A stretch of DNA of 64,000 bases from Maribacter spongiicola (GTDB taxonomy: Bacteria; Bacteroidota; Bacteroidia; Flavobacteriales; Flavobacteriaceae). The notes under the pieces were generated by a model. That model saw only the letters and a program-made list of their open reading frames with translations, was not told where the DNA came from and searched no databases. The stretch spans positions 186,001 through 250,000 of the forward strand of contig NZ_SOAY01000010.1 in assembly GCF_004364165.1 (NCBI RefSeq). The letters run 5' to 3'. Positions 48,836-58,369 of this stretch are shown one piece after another (position 1 is the first letter of the stretch; every line of letters begins with the position of its first letter). The position numbers and the translations under genes are program-made.

Positions 48836-50512
48836 CTATTGAATTTTTGCCCAAGAATCTCGTAAACCAACAGTTCTGTTGAAAACTAAATTATCAGCAG
48901 TAGTATCTGAATCAACACAAAAATATCCGATACGTTGAAATTGAAAACGATCACCTGGTTTGGCATCTTTTAAAGCAGGCTCAACATATCCTGTAATTAC
49001 GGTTAAAGAATCAGGATTTATGAAATCCATAAAATCTTTGTCCTTATGAGTATCGGGACTCTCATCTGTAAATAGACGGTCGTATAATCTTACTTCTGTT
49101 TTTACCGCATGTGCTATAGACACCCAATGCAATGTTCCTTTTACTTTACGCAAGCTTTCTTCAGTGCCACTTCCACTCTTGCTTTTAGCGTCATAAGTAC
49201 ATTGCACCTCAGTTATATTCCCCTCGGTATCTTTTGTGCAGCTTTCCGCTTTTATAATGTATCCGTTTTTTAGACGTACCTCTCCGCCTAGTTTTAATCG
49301 GAAGAACTTTTTATTCGCTTCTTCCTTAAAATCCTCTTGTTCTATATATAGTTCTCTTGAAAATGGCACTTCTCGTGTACCGGCAGTATCATCTTCTGGA
49401 GAATTTTCGGCTTCTAACCATTCCGTTTCACCTTCAGGATAATTGGTAATAACCAATTTCAACGGGTTCAAAACACCCATAACCCTATGAGTGGTTTTGT
49501 TTAAATCCTCTCTAATTGTAAACTCCAATAAAGAAACATCAATAAGATTATCTCTTTTTGCTATACCTATAGTATCTACAAAATTTCTAATAGAATCAGG
49601 AGTATATCCTCTTCTTCTTAATCCAGAAATGGTAGGCATTCTTGGGTCATCCCAGCCAGTAACTACTCCCTTTTCTACCAATTGCGCCAATTTACGCTTA
49701 CTTACTACAGTGTGACTTAAGTTACGACGAGCAAACTCACGTTGTTTAGGCCTTACTTTAGTTTCATCATATACTTGATCTAAAAACCAGTTATATAGCT
49801 CGCGGTGCATTGCGAATTCTAAGGTACAAAACGAATGAGATACTTGTTCTATATAATCGCTTTCACCATGTGTCCAATCATACATTGGGTAAATACACCA
49901 ATCGGTATTTGTTCTGTGGTGCGCTTTATGCAATATACGGTACATAATAGGGTCCCTCATCAACATGTTAGAAGAAGACATATCTATTTTGGCTCTTAAT
50001 ACATGAGTACCTTCTTTAAAGTCTCCGTTTTTCATCTTTTCAAAGAGCTCTAAATTCTCTTCAATTGATCTATTTCGATTCGGACTATCGGTTCCGGGTT
50101 CTGTAGGTGTACCTTTTTGAATAGCCATATCTTCAGAAGACTGATTATCGACGTAAGCTTTACCTTGTTTCACCAATTCAACCGCCCAATCATATAATTG
50201 TTGAAAATAATCAGAGGCATACCGTTCGGTATCCCACTTAAATCCTAACCATTCTACATCTTTTTTGATAGCATCTACGAATTCTTGCTCTTCTTTTGCA
50301 GGGTTGGTATCATCAAACCTCAGATTTACAGGTGCATTGTATCTAAGACCTAAACCAAAGTTTAAGCAAATAGAACTTGCATGCCCAATATGAAGGTAAC
50401 CATTTGGCTCAGGAGGAAAACGAAAACGTAATTCGTCTTTGGTATAACCATTTAACAAGTCCTCTTCAACAATTTGTTCAATAAAATTCAAAGACTTCGA
50501 TGTCTCGCTCAT
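48836..50512 (-). CDS. glnS: Glutamine--tRNA ligase
   Basis: The product has 558 residues and charges tRNA(Gln) directly with glutamine. The HIGH motif is PEPNGYLHIGHA (HIGH at 41-44), followed by LRFDDTNPAKEEQEFVDAIKKD (in sequence), the KMSKS-type VVSKRKL, and a C-terminal beta-barrel anticodon-binding region (FQFQRIGYFCVDSD). The motif set separates it from GluRS, of which there is a separate gene (gltX) 8 kb away. The length matches the E. coli enzyme (554). Confidence 0.98.
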   Translation of the reverse strand: MSETSKSLNFIEQIVEEDLLNGYTKDELRFRFPPEPNGYLHIGHASSICLNFGLGLRYNAPVNLRFDDTNPAKEEQEFVDAIKKDVEWLGFKWDTERYASDYFQQLYDWAVELVKQGKAYVDNQSSEDMAIQKGTPTEPGTDSPNRNRSIEENLELFEKMKNGDFKEGTHVLRAKIDMSSSNMLMRDPIMYRILHKAHHRTNTDWCIYPMYDWTHGESDYIEQVSHSFCTLEFAMHRELYNWFLDQVYDETKVRPKQREFARRNLSHTVVSKRKLAQLVEKGVVTGWDDPRMPTISGLRRRGYTPDSIRNFVDTIGIAKRDNLIDVSLLEFTIREDLNKTTHRVMGVLNPLKLVITNYPEGETEWLEAENSPEDDTAGTREVPFSRELYIEQEDFKEEANKKFFRLKLGGEVRLKNGYIIKAESCTKDTEGNITEVQCTYDAKSKSGSGTEESLRKVKGTLHWVSIAHAVKTEVRLYDRLFTDESPDTHKDKDFMDFINPDSLTVITGYVEPALKDAKPGDRFQFQRIGYFCVDSDTTADNLVFNRTVGLRDSWAKIQ

Positions 50513-50531
50513 GTCATTATTTTTCAGGCTA

Positions 50532-50539
50532 CAAAAGTA
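50532..50539 (-). promoter_or_regulatory. Putative -7 box for glnS
   Basis: On the minus strand TACTTTTG fits TAnnTTTG exactly and lies 19 bp upstream of the glnS start codon. A good -33 was not found. Confidence 0.4.
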
Positions 50540-50592
50540 GCAAAATTGCCTTAAATGGCGGGTTTAAAATAGGCACACCTTACTTAAAATGC

Positions 50593-50660
50593 GTTTCACA
50601 ACAGAAATCTTCCTTCCGACAACATAAAATTCCCTTTCGTCGTATTAAATAACATATTTG
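50593..50660 (+). promoter_or_regulatory. Conserved upstream module A (paired ACAACA repeats + ATATTTG)
   Basis: A ~38-nt element starting GTTTCACAACAGAAA (50593-50607) contains TTCACAACA at 50595 and CCGACAACA 21 bp later. ATATTTG ends at 50660, 78 bp before the gene's start codon. About 31 of 38 bases match the element at 58229, and the ATATTTG box is at exactly the same offset there. CATATTTG is one base off the -7 consensus TAnnTTTG. The strict spacing implies a shared regulated promoter. Confidence 0.65.
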
Positions 50661-50738
50661 TCTAAGAAATGATGGGAATGTAAAACAACTTATTAACCAT
50701 CTTTTCAACCGTAGTGGCCCCCATAACTACAAATACCT

Positions 50739-52985
50739 ATGAAAACTTTGAACAAACTTACCGTATTTACAGCACTATCCATGCTATTCTGCGCATTTCA
50801 ATTATCTGCGCAAGCAATAGTAATTAACGCTCCAGAACCTGCAGACAATCCGAATCTTTCAGGGAGTACCCCTTGGTCTGCCGTATGTGCAGGTAATGGT
50901 GGTTTCAACGAATATTTTGTAAACATCACTTGGATTGGTACAGCCAATGCAGGCAACGAGTTTATTCTCGAATTATCAGATGCCAGTGGTAGTTTCGCAA
51001 CCCCAGTGACTTTGAAAACTATTACAGATCAAAATACGATAAAGGATTTTGATACTAGTTTTGCGATACCTACCGACACCCGTGGCGAAGGGTATAAAAT
51101 GAGAGTTAGAAGTACAGATCCTGTAAAAGTGGGTAGTGAATCTGAAGCATTCAATATGTACTATATGGACGTTACCTCCAATTTAAATATTAGTGAATTG
51201 GGTAACGGAGTGCCACCTGGTACGGTTTGTAGTACTGGTGCTATTACGCTGCAAGTTGACAATATTGCCAACCCAGAGACCTACCAGTATATTTGGTTTC
51301 GTAGTGGAACCGAATTAACAAGTGAAACCGGTCATACATTGAATGTTACACAGTCGGGTATGTACAATGTATATATTGATTATGGACCAAGATGTACCGG
51401 CTCTGGTAATACAGATTCTAATATAGTAGATGTAACTATTGGCGGTTCTGGTAGTGGTATTGCCGTTACTGCCCCAACCAAAACATCTTTGTGTAGTACC
51501 GATATTGAAACATTAAGTATAGACCAAACAAATGCTTCTTGGAGCTACCAGTGGTTTAAAGACGATGTTGAGATTATAGGTGCAACGGCAACTTCATATA
51601 ACGTAAATGCTGCCAATGCAGGTTTCGAAGGAAACTATGCCGTAGAGATATCTGGAACAGGTATCTGTAATGAAAGATCAGCAGCGGTAGCTATAACCAA
51701 TGCAGAATTATATACCGTTTCTGTAGTGAATGAAGTCAATATGGTTTTATTGCCTACACAAAACGAAGTTTTATCAGTAACGACAACTGCGGTTACGCCA
51801 AGTTATAAGTGGTTTAGAAATGCTGTTGAGATTTCTGGTGAAACAAATAGCACACTTACAATTAATGAAGCTGGTGAGTACTATGCAGAAGTTACCCAAA
51901 CAGGCGGTGCTTGTTCAGTGTCTTCTAAAAACTCTGATATTACTACAGTAGTGTCCCCTGCTTCTTTTGAAATGACCATAAATTATACCGATGCGTATAC
52001 ATCTTGTGAAACCACAAGCACCACTTTAGGTGTTGAGCTTATAAATGCAGTTGCCGCAGATGGTACTAAAACAGATGTTACTAGTGCTTTACTTGACGGA
52101 TTTACATATGAATGGAGTAAAGACGGTGCTGTTATAAGCGGTGCCACTAGCAATAGTATTAGTTTGGCTTCAAATTCTGAAAATGGAGATTACGATTTAA
52201 ATGCAACCGTTGGTAATTTTGATGTAGACTCTAATGTTTTACCCGTTCAATTACTAACAAACGAAACAGTAGGTATTACAAGTTCAGGAACTGTCTTCTG
52301 TAGTGGTGGCGAAACAATAAGCTTAAGTACAACCACAGATTTAAGTTCAGCTACTTATCAATGGCAATTAGATGGAGCATCAATTAATACTACAGATGAA
52401 GTGTTAACGATTTCTACTGCGGGTACATATACTTTAGCAATAGATAGAGATGGTTGTTCTTTAATCTCTAATGAGATTGTTGTTACACCGTTAGACGAAA
52501 ACCTAATTACACTTGACCCAGGTACAGAAATAGTAATGCCAGAAGGTACTACTAGATTGGTTACAGCAAGCGGAGGTACCGCCTACAGATGGTTAGATGC
52601 CAATGCGGTAGAAGTAAGTAACGCTGATAGTGTAAACTTTACCGAAGCCGGTAGTTATACCCTAATAGCGTCAATTGACAATTGCGAGATTGTAAGGCAG
52701 CTAGAAGTATCTTATTTGGACACTTTCAAAGTACCTAATGTAATTACCGTGAATGGAGATGGTATTAACGATCAATGGATCATACCAAACTCTTATTCTA
52801 ATAAAGCCGATGTCAATGTAATTATCTACAATGAGCAAGGTCAAGAAATTGTAAACGAATTCGATTATAAAAATAACTGGCCGCAGTCAACTACCGCGTT
52901 CACCAAACAAAACATGGTATTCTACTATAAAATCAGGAATGCCAGTGAAGTACTTAAACAAGGTACGATCACAGTAATACGTTAA
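50739..52985 (+). CDS. Ig-like surface protein with T9SS type B (gliding-motility-associated) C-terminal domain
   Basis: The product has 748 residues, with a signal peptide (MKTLNKLTVFTALSMLFCAFQLSAQ) followed by several Ig-like/PKD-like repeats. Each repeat shows the pattern 'C..(...)YQWFKDDVEIIGAT' or 'YKWFRNAVEISGETN' and 'LSLSTSG.Y.'-type strands. The C-terminal ~85 residues (FKVPNVITVNGDGINDQWIIPN, VIIYNEQGQEI, FYYKIRNASEVLKQGTITV) form the CHU_C-like type B sorting domain of the type IX secretion system. It is probably exported by T9SS and attached to, or released from, the surface. It is followed 7 bp later by a PorP/SprF-type gene, a standard pairing. Confidence 0.93.
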   Translation: MKTLNKLTVFTALSMLFCAFQLSAQAIVINAPEPADNPNLSGSTPWSAVCAGNGGFNEYFVNITWIGTANAGNEFILELSDASGSFATPVTLKTITDQNTIKDFDTSFAIPTDTRGEGYKMRVRSTDPVKVGSESEAFNMYYMDVTSNLNISELGNGVPPGTVCSTGAITLQVDNIANPETYQYIWFRSGTELTSETGHTLNVTQSGMYNVYIDYGPRCTGSGNTDSNIVDVTIGGSGSGIAVTAPTKTSLCSTDIETLSIDQTNASWSYQWFKDDVEIIGATATSYNVNAANAGFEGNYAVEISGTGICNERSAAVAITNAELYTVSVVNEVNMVLLPTQNEVLSVTTTAVTPSYKWFRNAVEISGETNSTLTINEAGEYYAEVTQTGGACSVSSKNSDITTVVSPASFEMTINYTDAYTSCETTSTTLGVELINAVAADGTKTDVTSALLDGFTYEWSKDGAVISGATSNSISLASNSENGDYDLNATVGNFDVDSNVLPVQLLTNETVGITSSGTVFCSGGETISLSTTTDLSSATYQWQLDGASINTTDEVLTISTAGTYTLAIDRDGCSLISNEIVVTPLDENLITLDPGTEIVMPEGTTRLVTASGGTAYRWLDANAVEVSNADSVNFTEAGSYTLIASIDNCEIVRQLEVSYLDTFKVPNVITVNGDGINDQWIIPNSYSNKADVNVIIYNEQGQEIVNEFDYKNNWPQSTTAFTKQNMVFYYKIRNASEVLKQGTITVIR

Positions 52986-52992
52986 GCTCACC

Positions 52993-55212
52993 ATGCTAAA
53001 GAAAAGTGTTTTATATCTATTGTTATTTGTGTTAGCTATCATGAAGGTTAGCGGGCAAGAGGAAAATCCGTTTGTATCATACGATGTTCCTGCCCAGAAT
53101 CTTCTGAAGTATAACCGATTCTTAATCAACCCAACGTTTTCAACGGTTAGGGAAGACAAATCCTATATCAATTTGTTACACCGAAACCAATCGGTACAAT
53201 TTGATGATAACAATCAAAACTATTTCTTAAGCTATAGTGGACGTATCAACGATAAAACCGGATTAGGTCTTAGCCTATATTCTCAAAGGGAAGGTATCTT
53301 AAGCAACTTCGGTGTGTTGGCAAATTATGCCTATGGTATTAAATTGAACGACAAGAGTAACTTCACTTTTGGTGCAAACGTATCTTACTACCAAAGTGGA
53401 TTTGATAACGGTAGAGTTTCTACTGTAGAAGAAGATCCTTTCTTGGCAGGTTTGCAAGATCAGAACTTATTATCATTTCAGCCTGGTTTTAACCTTTCTT
53501 ATGGCAAGTTCGATGTTGGTGTCTTTGCAGAAAACCTTTTTGATTACAACTTAAAGACTAGCGAATCTGTAACCGAGTTTAAAGACAAAACATATTCTGG
53601 TCACCTACAATATACCCATCAGTTTGAAAAGCAAGATGGTATTTTTGAACAAGGTCGTTTAATGCCTTTGGCAAGAGTTAGAAAAGTAGGAGAAGAAGAT
53701 GTTACTTTAGGAGGAAGTTTAATACTTGACCTTCCAAAATTAGGATGGATACAAGGTGGATACGATAGCTTTTATGGTGCTGCCGCTGGTGTAGGCTTTA
53801 ACCTGAACCAAAGAATTTCTTTAGGCTATACTATGGAAAAAGGATTGTCTAACAACTTTGATAATTTCGGAGTTACGCATGAGATATCATTTGCCTATTC
53901 ATTCTCTCCAAATCTTACAGAAGATAGGGTAATGTTAGAAGATGATTATGAAGATGATTTGGTACAGAATGATGAGGAACCAGAGAACATTGCTACGAAG
54001 GAAAAGGTAGAAGAGTTGAAGATTAAGTTGGCTGAAAACGATGCCATTATAGAAGAACTGATGTTCCGTCAAGATTCCTTGGAAGCTATTCGCCAATCTG
54101 ATCTTGAAAGACGTTTTGCGATGGTAATGCGTATGGTTAGAAATGAAACCAACGGAGAAAGACCTGACCTAGAAAATAAGGCAAAAGAGCTTTTCCTTGA
54201 TGAGAATAGTAATATTGCGGTTGCGTCTAACTATAACCCAAGTAATTCAGGAGAACAAAATGTTTCTCCAAATTATAACCCTAGTATTTCAGGTGAAGCC
54301 GTTACAAGCAATCAGGCAGTTGGGCAAACACAACAAGATAGGGTAGCGGTAGTAACAAACGAAAGAAACAATCCTGTTGCAGAAAAGCAAGAAGTTGCCG
54401 AAAATAATACCGATTCGAATATTTCGGCTGATAGTAGGTTTAAAGAGCAAGTGCAGCCTAAAGATGCTGTAGTTGCAAATAGACCACGAAACAATGATAC
54501 TCCTATTGCGAAAGCATCTAGAGAAGTAGCTCAAGACGGAGTAAAAAGTAGAAGGTTCAAAGACTTACCAGATGTTACTGATGGTTATTATGTTGTAGCT
54601 AATGTGTACAAAGGCGGTCAGTACATGAACAACTTTATAGAAGATTTAAATGCAAAAGGTATTAATGCCGATTATATTGATAATCCTAATACAGGTTTAA
54701 AGTACGTTTACCTTCATCGTTACGATACATTTGAAGATGCTGTTGCTGCACACGATTCTAAATTGAACGGTGCATATGATGGTGCCATGTGGATTATGAA
54801 CGTAGATAATAGATATACTAACGAAGCCTACGCAAGCAATGTAAATAAGATCAAAGAGAAATCTTCTAAGTACGACTCTAATGTGCTAACCTCAAATGAG
54901 GTGGTTAGAGATAATGTAGATGCTAGAGAAGCTGATTCAAAATCTTACGTTATTGAGGGCGCCGGTTCTGGTTATTACCTTATTGCAAATGTGTTCGCCA
55001 ACCCTAAGAATGCAAAACGATTTGTAGCCTTGCTAAACTCATTCGGCTTAAATGCAAGTTACTTCATCAACCCAAAGAATAATTACAGATACGTGTATCT
55101 TAAAAAGCACGACTCTTGGACCAAGGCTTTAATCTCTTACTACTCTAAGCTAAACGACGCTTACAATGAGAAGATGTGGATTATGAGGGTCAATCAAGAA
55201 CTGTTGGTTTAG
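52993..55212 (+). CDS. PorP/SprF-type T9SS membrane protein fused to two SPOR-like repeats
   Basis: The product has 739 residues with a signal peptide (VLYLLLFVLAIMKVSGQ). A PorP/SprF beta-barrel domain (about 25-300; FLINPTFSTVREDKSYINLLHRNQ, GLGLSLYSQREGILSNFGV) is followed by a coiled-coil (about 335-380), a low-complexity Asn/Glu/Ser linker (about 395-510) and two similar C-terminal units (about 528-610 and 655-737). Each has a GYY(V/L)(V/I)ANV...(F)..LN..G..A.Y..NP......YVYL..(H/Y)D pattern like SPOR domains. SprF/PorP proteins help secrete or anchor T9SS adhesins. The 7-bp spacing suggests co-transcription with the type B substrate gene upstream. The fused SPOR-like tail is unusual. Confidence 0.9.
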   Translation: MLKKSVLYLLLFVLAIMKVSGQEENPFVSYDVPAQNLLKYNRFLINPTFSTVREDKSYINLLHRNQSVQFDDNNQNYFLSYSGRINDKTGLGLSLYSQREGILSNFGVLANYAYGIKLNDKSNFTFGANVSYYQSGFDNGRVSTVEEDPFLAGLQDQNLLSFQPGFNLSYGKFDVGVFAENLFDYNLKTSESVTEFKDKTYSGHLQYTHQFEKQDGIFEQGRLMPLARVRKVGEEDVTLGGSLILDLPKLGWIQGGYDSFYGAAAGVGFNLNQRISLGYTMEKGLSNNFDNFGVTHEISFAYSFSPNLTEDRVMLEDDYEDDLVQNDEEPENIATKEKVEELKIKLAENDAIIEELMFRQDSLEAIRQSDLERRFAMVMRMVRNETNGERPDLENKAKELFLDENSNIAVASNYNPSNSGEQNVSPNYNPSISGEAVTSNQAVGQTQQDRVAVVTNERNNPVAEKQEVAENNTDSNISADSRFKEQVQPKDAVVANRPRNNDTPIAKASREVAQDGVKSRRFKDLPDVTDGYYVVANVYKGGQYMNNFIEDLNAKGINADYIDNPNTGLKYVYLHRYDTFEDAVAAHDSKLNGAYDGAMWIMNVDNRYTNEAYASNVNKIKEKSSKYDSNVLTSNEVVRDNVDAREADSKSYVIEGAGSGYYLIANVFANPKNAKRFVALLNSFGLNASYFINPKNNYRYVYLKKHDSWTKALISYYSKLNDAYNEKMWIMRVNQELLV

Positions 55213-55569
55213 AACGACTATAGGTTAACATAACGATTATATAAAGCCCTTATCATCTAAGATGATAAGGGCTTTGTAGTTTAATAATAAGCACAAATTA
55301 TAAACCAATCATTATATTTATTTCTATATTTCTATAAGATGGATAAAGTACAATGTTTCTATCTTAAATGAAATTAAAATACAACTTGGTATTTTAAATA
55401 TTCAAAACTTTCTCTAAGAGATATATGCTCTTCAACTATTCTTTTTCAAAATAATCGTAACCAAATTAGAAATTGATAAAGTGAATTGGTCTCTTTCAAA
55501 TGCGATTTTTGGACAGTGAATCTCTTGAGTATTCTTTGACTTTATAAAAAGATGTTCCTCTTTAATAAA
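55213..55569. other. Intergenic region after the PorP/SprF gene
   Basis: The left edge holds the 15-bp hairpin terminator (55243-55275). The rest is AT-rich and has no coding sequence or RNA gene that I can recognise. It borders a small minus-strand gene. Confidence 0.5.
55243..55275 (+). terminator. Strong hairpin terminator of the T9SS gene pair
   Basis: AAAGCCCTTATCATC (55243-55257), TAA loop, GATGATAAGGGCTTT (55261-55275), a perfect 15-bp stem located 30 bp after the stop codon. The following T tract is short (GTAGTTTAAT). Confidence 0.75.
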
Positions 55570-55818
55570 CTAGTATAATTGGCCATCATTATCTACCAAG
55601 AACCATTTATTATTTGAAGTTACATAGCGTAAATATTCATCGGTAAATGTAAAAGTGCTTCCAATTATTTGGTTGATGTCATTTGGAATGCAAACACTTG
55701 GTCGGGTGATATGAACTTTTTCAATCTGCCATGTACCGATTAATTCTTTCTTCAGTATAACATCAGATGTAACTTGACCTTGAATTAGTATAAGAAGTAA
55801 AACTATGGTTTCTCTCAT
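55570..55818 (-). CDS. Small exported protein, possible lipocalin-like fragment
   Basis: The product has 82 residues with an N-terminal signal-like segment (MRETIVLLLILIQGQVTSD). The mature part, KKELIGTWQIEKVHI, then STFTFTDEYLRYVTSNNKWF, resembles the first two strands of the lipocalin-like 'L.G.W....' fold of Bacteroidetes. The protein ends soon after (NDGQLY), much earlier than the family's usual 130-150 residues, so it may be a truncated gene. It lies between two plus-strand genes, in an area next to a disrupted peptidase gene. Confidence 0.5.
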   Translation of the reverse strand: MRETIVLLLILIQGQVTSDVILKKELIGTWQIEKVHITRPSVCIPNDINQIIGSTFTFTDEYLRYVTSNNKWFLVDNDGQLY

Positions 55819-55971
55819 AAGTTCAAGACGAATGAAATGACTTAACGTTACTTGAAAATAAGGGCGGTTTAAATTTGAACTAAAGATTTAGGTAGTCTGA
55901 TTTATATGTAACAAAACCTTCAATCTTAAGTTTATACCTCAAACCTAGATTCTATTTAAATTAGTAACCAT

Positions 55972-57621
55972 ATGAAAAAGATAATCTTACTTACTATCAT
56001 TCTTCTTTTTGGAAATATTTTATTTTCTCAAAATGATTTTACAGAAGAACATAAATTGGTGACTACTGCCAAAGTTTGGGGTTTTTTAAAATACTATCAC
56101 CCCGAGGTAGCCAACGGAAAATTTAATTGGGATGAATAATTATTTAAAATTTTACCTGAAATAAGAGATAGTAGAAGTAAAGAGGAGCTTTCAGAAATTT
56201 ATGTGAAATGGATTAATGGTCTTGGAGGTATTGATTTGTGTACAGATTGTGAGTTGAAAAATGATGTGGATTATTTTAATGAAAATTTCAATTTAGATTG
56301 GATTTCTGATGCCGACACGTTTACAAAAGAGCTATCGGACAAACTAAAATTTATAGAATTAAATAGGCACCAAGGTAAAAAGTACTATGTGTCTGTAGCC
56401 AGTAAAAAAATTGGTAATGTTAAGATTACAAATGAAATTGAATACAATGATTTTGATTGGAAAAAGGAAGATTTAAGACTACTTACATTATTTAGGTATT
56501 GGAATATTATAGAATATTTTTTTCCTTATAAATATCAGACCGATTTAGATTGGGATGATGTGCTAAACAAAATGACACCAAAGTTCTTGCATTCAAAAAG
56601 CGAACAAGATTTTCATCTTGCCATGTTAGAATTAGTGGTTTGTATAGACGATAGCCATGCAGATTTTGCTACAGATTTAACAAATGCTTTTTTTGGAAAT
56701 TATTGGATTCCTGCCGGATTTAAACTTATGGACTCTACGGCAATAATAACACGTTTTTACAATAAAGGGTTTGCTAAATTGGATGATTTAAAGATTGGAG
56801 ATGTAATTACTAAAGTTGATGGTTTAGATGTACAAACGATATTCCAAAAAAGAGAGAAATATATAAATGGATCTAATCTTTCTAGGAAAAAGTGGATGGC
56901 CTTCCGTTCAATTTTTAATGGTTCAACCAACGCAGTAGAAATAGATTATATACGAGACGGAACAACGGCTAAGAAAACTCTAAAACGGTATTCAATAAAT
57001 GATATTAATTATACCTGGAATGGATCAACTGAGAAGTTTAAAATACTAGATAATAATATTGGCTATGTAGAAATGACGCAGTTGAAAATAAAAGATGTTT
57101 CAAAAATGATGAAAAGCTTGAAGGATACTAAAGCTATTATTTTTGACTTGAGATATGGATCTGATTGGACATTACACTTAATTTCAAATTACATTAATTC
57201 ACAGAAAAAAGACTTTTTTAAAGCAACATATCCTGATTTAAGCTACCCCGGAAAATTTATTTGGAGAGACGGTTATACATGTGGTAAAGACGGAGAATTA
57301 AAATATAAAGGCAATGTGGTCTTACTGGTGGGTGAGATGTCTCAAAGTATTATAGAATTTACCGCAATGTGTCTTCAAGCAGGCGATAATGTAACTACTA
57401 TTGGTAGCCAAACTTCAGGTGCTGATGGAACTGTTAGTCCATTTGAAATGGTAGCTGGTTATAAGACCAATATAACTGGTGTAGGCATATTTTATCCGGA
57501 TAAAACCGAAGCTCAAAGAAAAGGTGTCAAAATTGATATTGTGTGTAAACCAACTATTGATGGTATTACAGCAGAAAAAGATGAAGTCTTAGAACGTGCT
57601 TTAGACTATATTAATAACTAA
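55972..57621 (+). pseudogene. S41-family peptidase gene interrupted by a premature stop codon
   Basis: The 5' part (55972-56136) encodes a signal peptide (MKKIILLTIILLFGNILFSQ) and a helical N-domain (AKVWGFLKYYHPEVANGKFNWDE). A TAA at 56137-56139 stops it after 55 codons. Reading continues in the same frame without interruption for 494 more codons (LFKILPEIRDSRSKEEL..., then PDZ-like and S41 core: GEMSQSIIEFTAMCLQAGD with the expected nucleophile Ser, GSQTSGADGTVSPF). A single CAA to TAA change would explain it. An ATG at 56203 could give a signal-less product. It may be a recent pseudogene, a sequencing error or a read-through gene. The total of 549 codons fits the family. Confidence 0.82.
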
Positions 57622-57770
57622 ATACTGCTCATTTAAATTTAAATATTTACAGAATGATACTTGTCTTCAACTAGGTTATGCATTGCTTGTAATAGTATGT
57701 CGCACACTGTTTTTAAGCCCAAGAAAGCTTGCTTTTATAACTACCTAAGAAATTTACGCCCGAGTATATG

Positions 57771-57796
57771 AAAAGCCGCTAGAGCGGCTTATTTTA
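57771..57796 (+). terminator. Hairpin terminator downstream of the S41 gene
   Basis: AAGCCGC (57773-57779) pairs with GCGGCTT (57784-57790) around a TAGA loop, followed by ATTTTAATTC. It lies about 150 bp past the S41 stop codon and has a modest T tract. Confidence 0.55.
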
Positions 57797-58228
57797 ATTC
57801 ATCAGACTTGTTTTTAAAAATGGGTTCTCGTCAAAGTCACATTTTAAAATGGCTCTATTTTGTACTCGATTAACCTATAAAGTGTAAAACTATCTTATTC
57901 AAAAAGCACTTTCAGTTTACATTTTCCAAATAAAAAGTAAAGTAATTTCGCTTAAAACATAGGGTCTTTATATGGTGTTTTGTCTGCTTAAAATAGAACT
58001 TTTCAAGTCAACATTATAGTATTTATTACTAAAACAGAACAACAAAAATGAGTGATTATTTTAAATAAAATTGTTCTAGAAAACATGAAATTTTGCAACT
58101 CTTCAAAATATTTTCATCCTATTTTTTTTGAAATTATCTCAAACGATTAAATATTAAGATAGCGCTACTAGGTGTATTATCGTTGAAATACACTCTTTTT
58201 TAAAAAACGCAAACCCATTCTATTTGCT

Positions 58229-58296
58229 GTTTCACAACAGAAAACATCGTTGCTACAACAATAAATTCTTTAGCCAACTAGTATGGTTAATATTTG
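58229..58296 (+). promoter_or_regulatory. Conserved upstream module B (paired ACAACA repeats + ATATTTG)
   Basis: Begins GTTTCACAACAGAAA (58229-58243). TTCACAACA at 58231 is followed by GCTACAACA exactly 21 bp later, and ATATTTG ends at 58296, 67 bases after the element start. In module A at 50593 the same offsets hold. ATATTTG to the preferred start codon is 74 bp here and 79 bp there. It is probably the regulated promoter of the giant adhesin gene. Confidence 0.65.
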
Positions 58297-58369
58297 TTAT
58301 TGGAGAATTCCGCGTGGAACGATGCGAAATGGATATCGAATGATAGGAAGGCTCCAACAATTTTACAAC

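Larger units (their letters stand above)
57622..58369. other. Long intergenic region upstream of the giant adhesin gene
   Basis: This 748-bp region contains a terminator hairpin (57773-57796), AT-rich DNA with no coding potential, and conserved module B (58229-58296). A near-parS sequence (58307-58320, GAATTCCGCGTGGAACG context) lies inside it. No gene or RNA was recognised. Confidence 0.5.

Noticed and set aside
58305..58320. Possible third parS site (AATTCCGCGTGGAACG)
   Set aside because: Only 12 of 16 positions match; the central CACGTG is broken to CGCGTG and both outer bases differ, so it is not a convincing ParB site.
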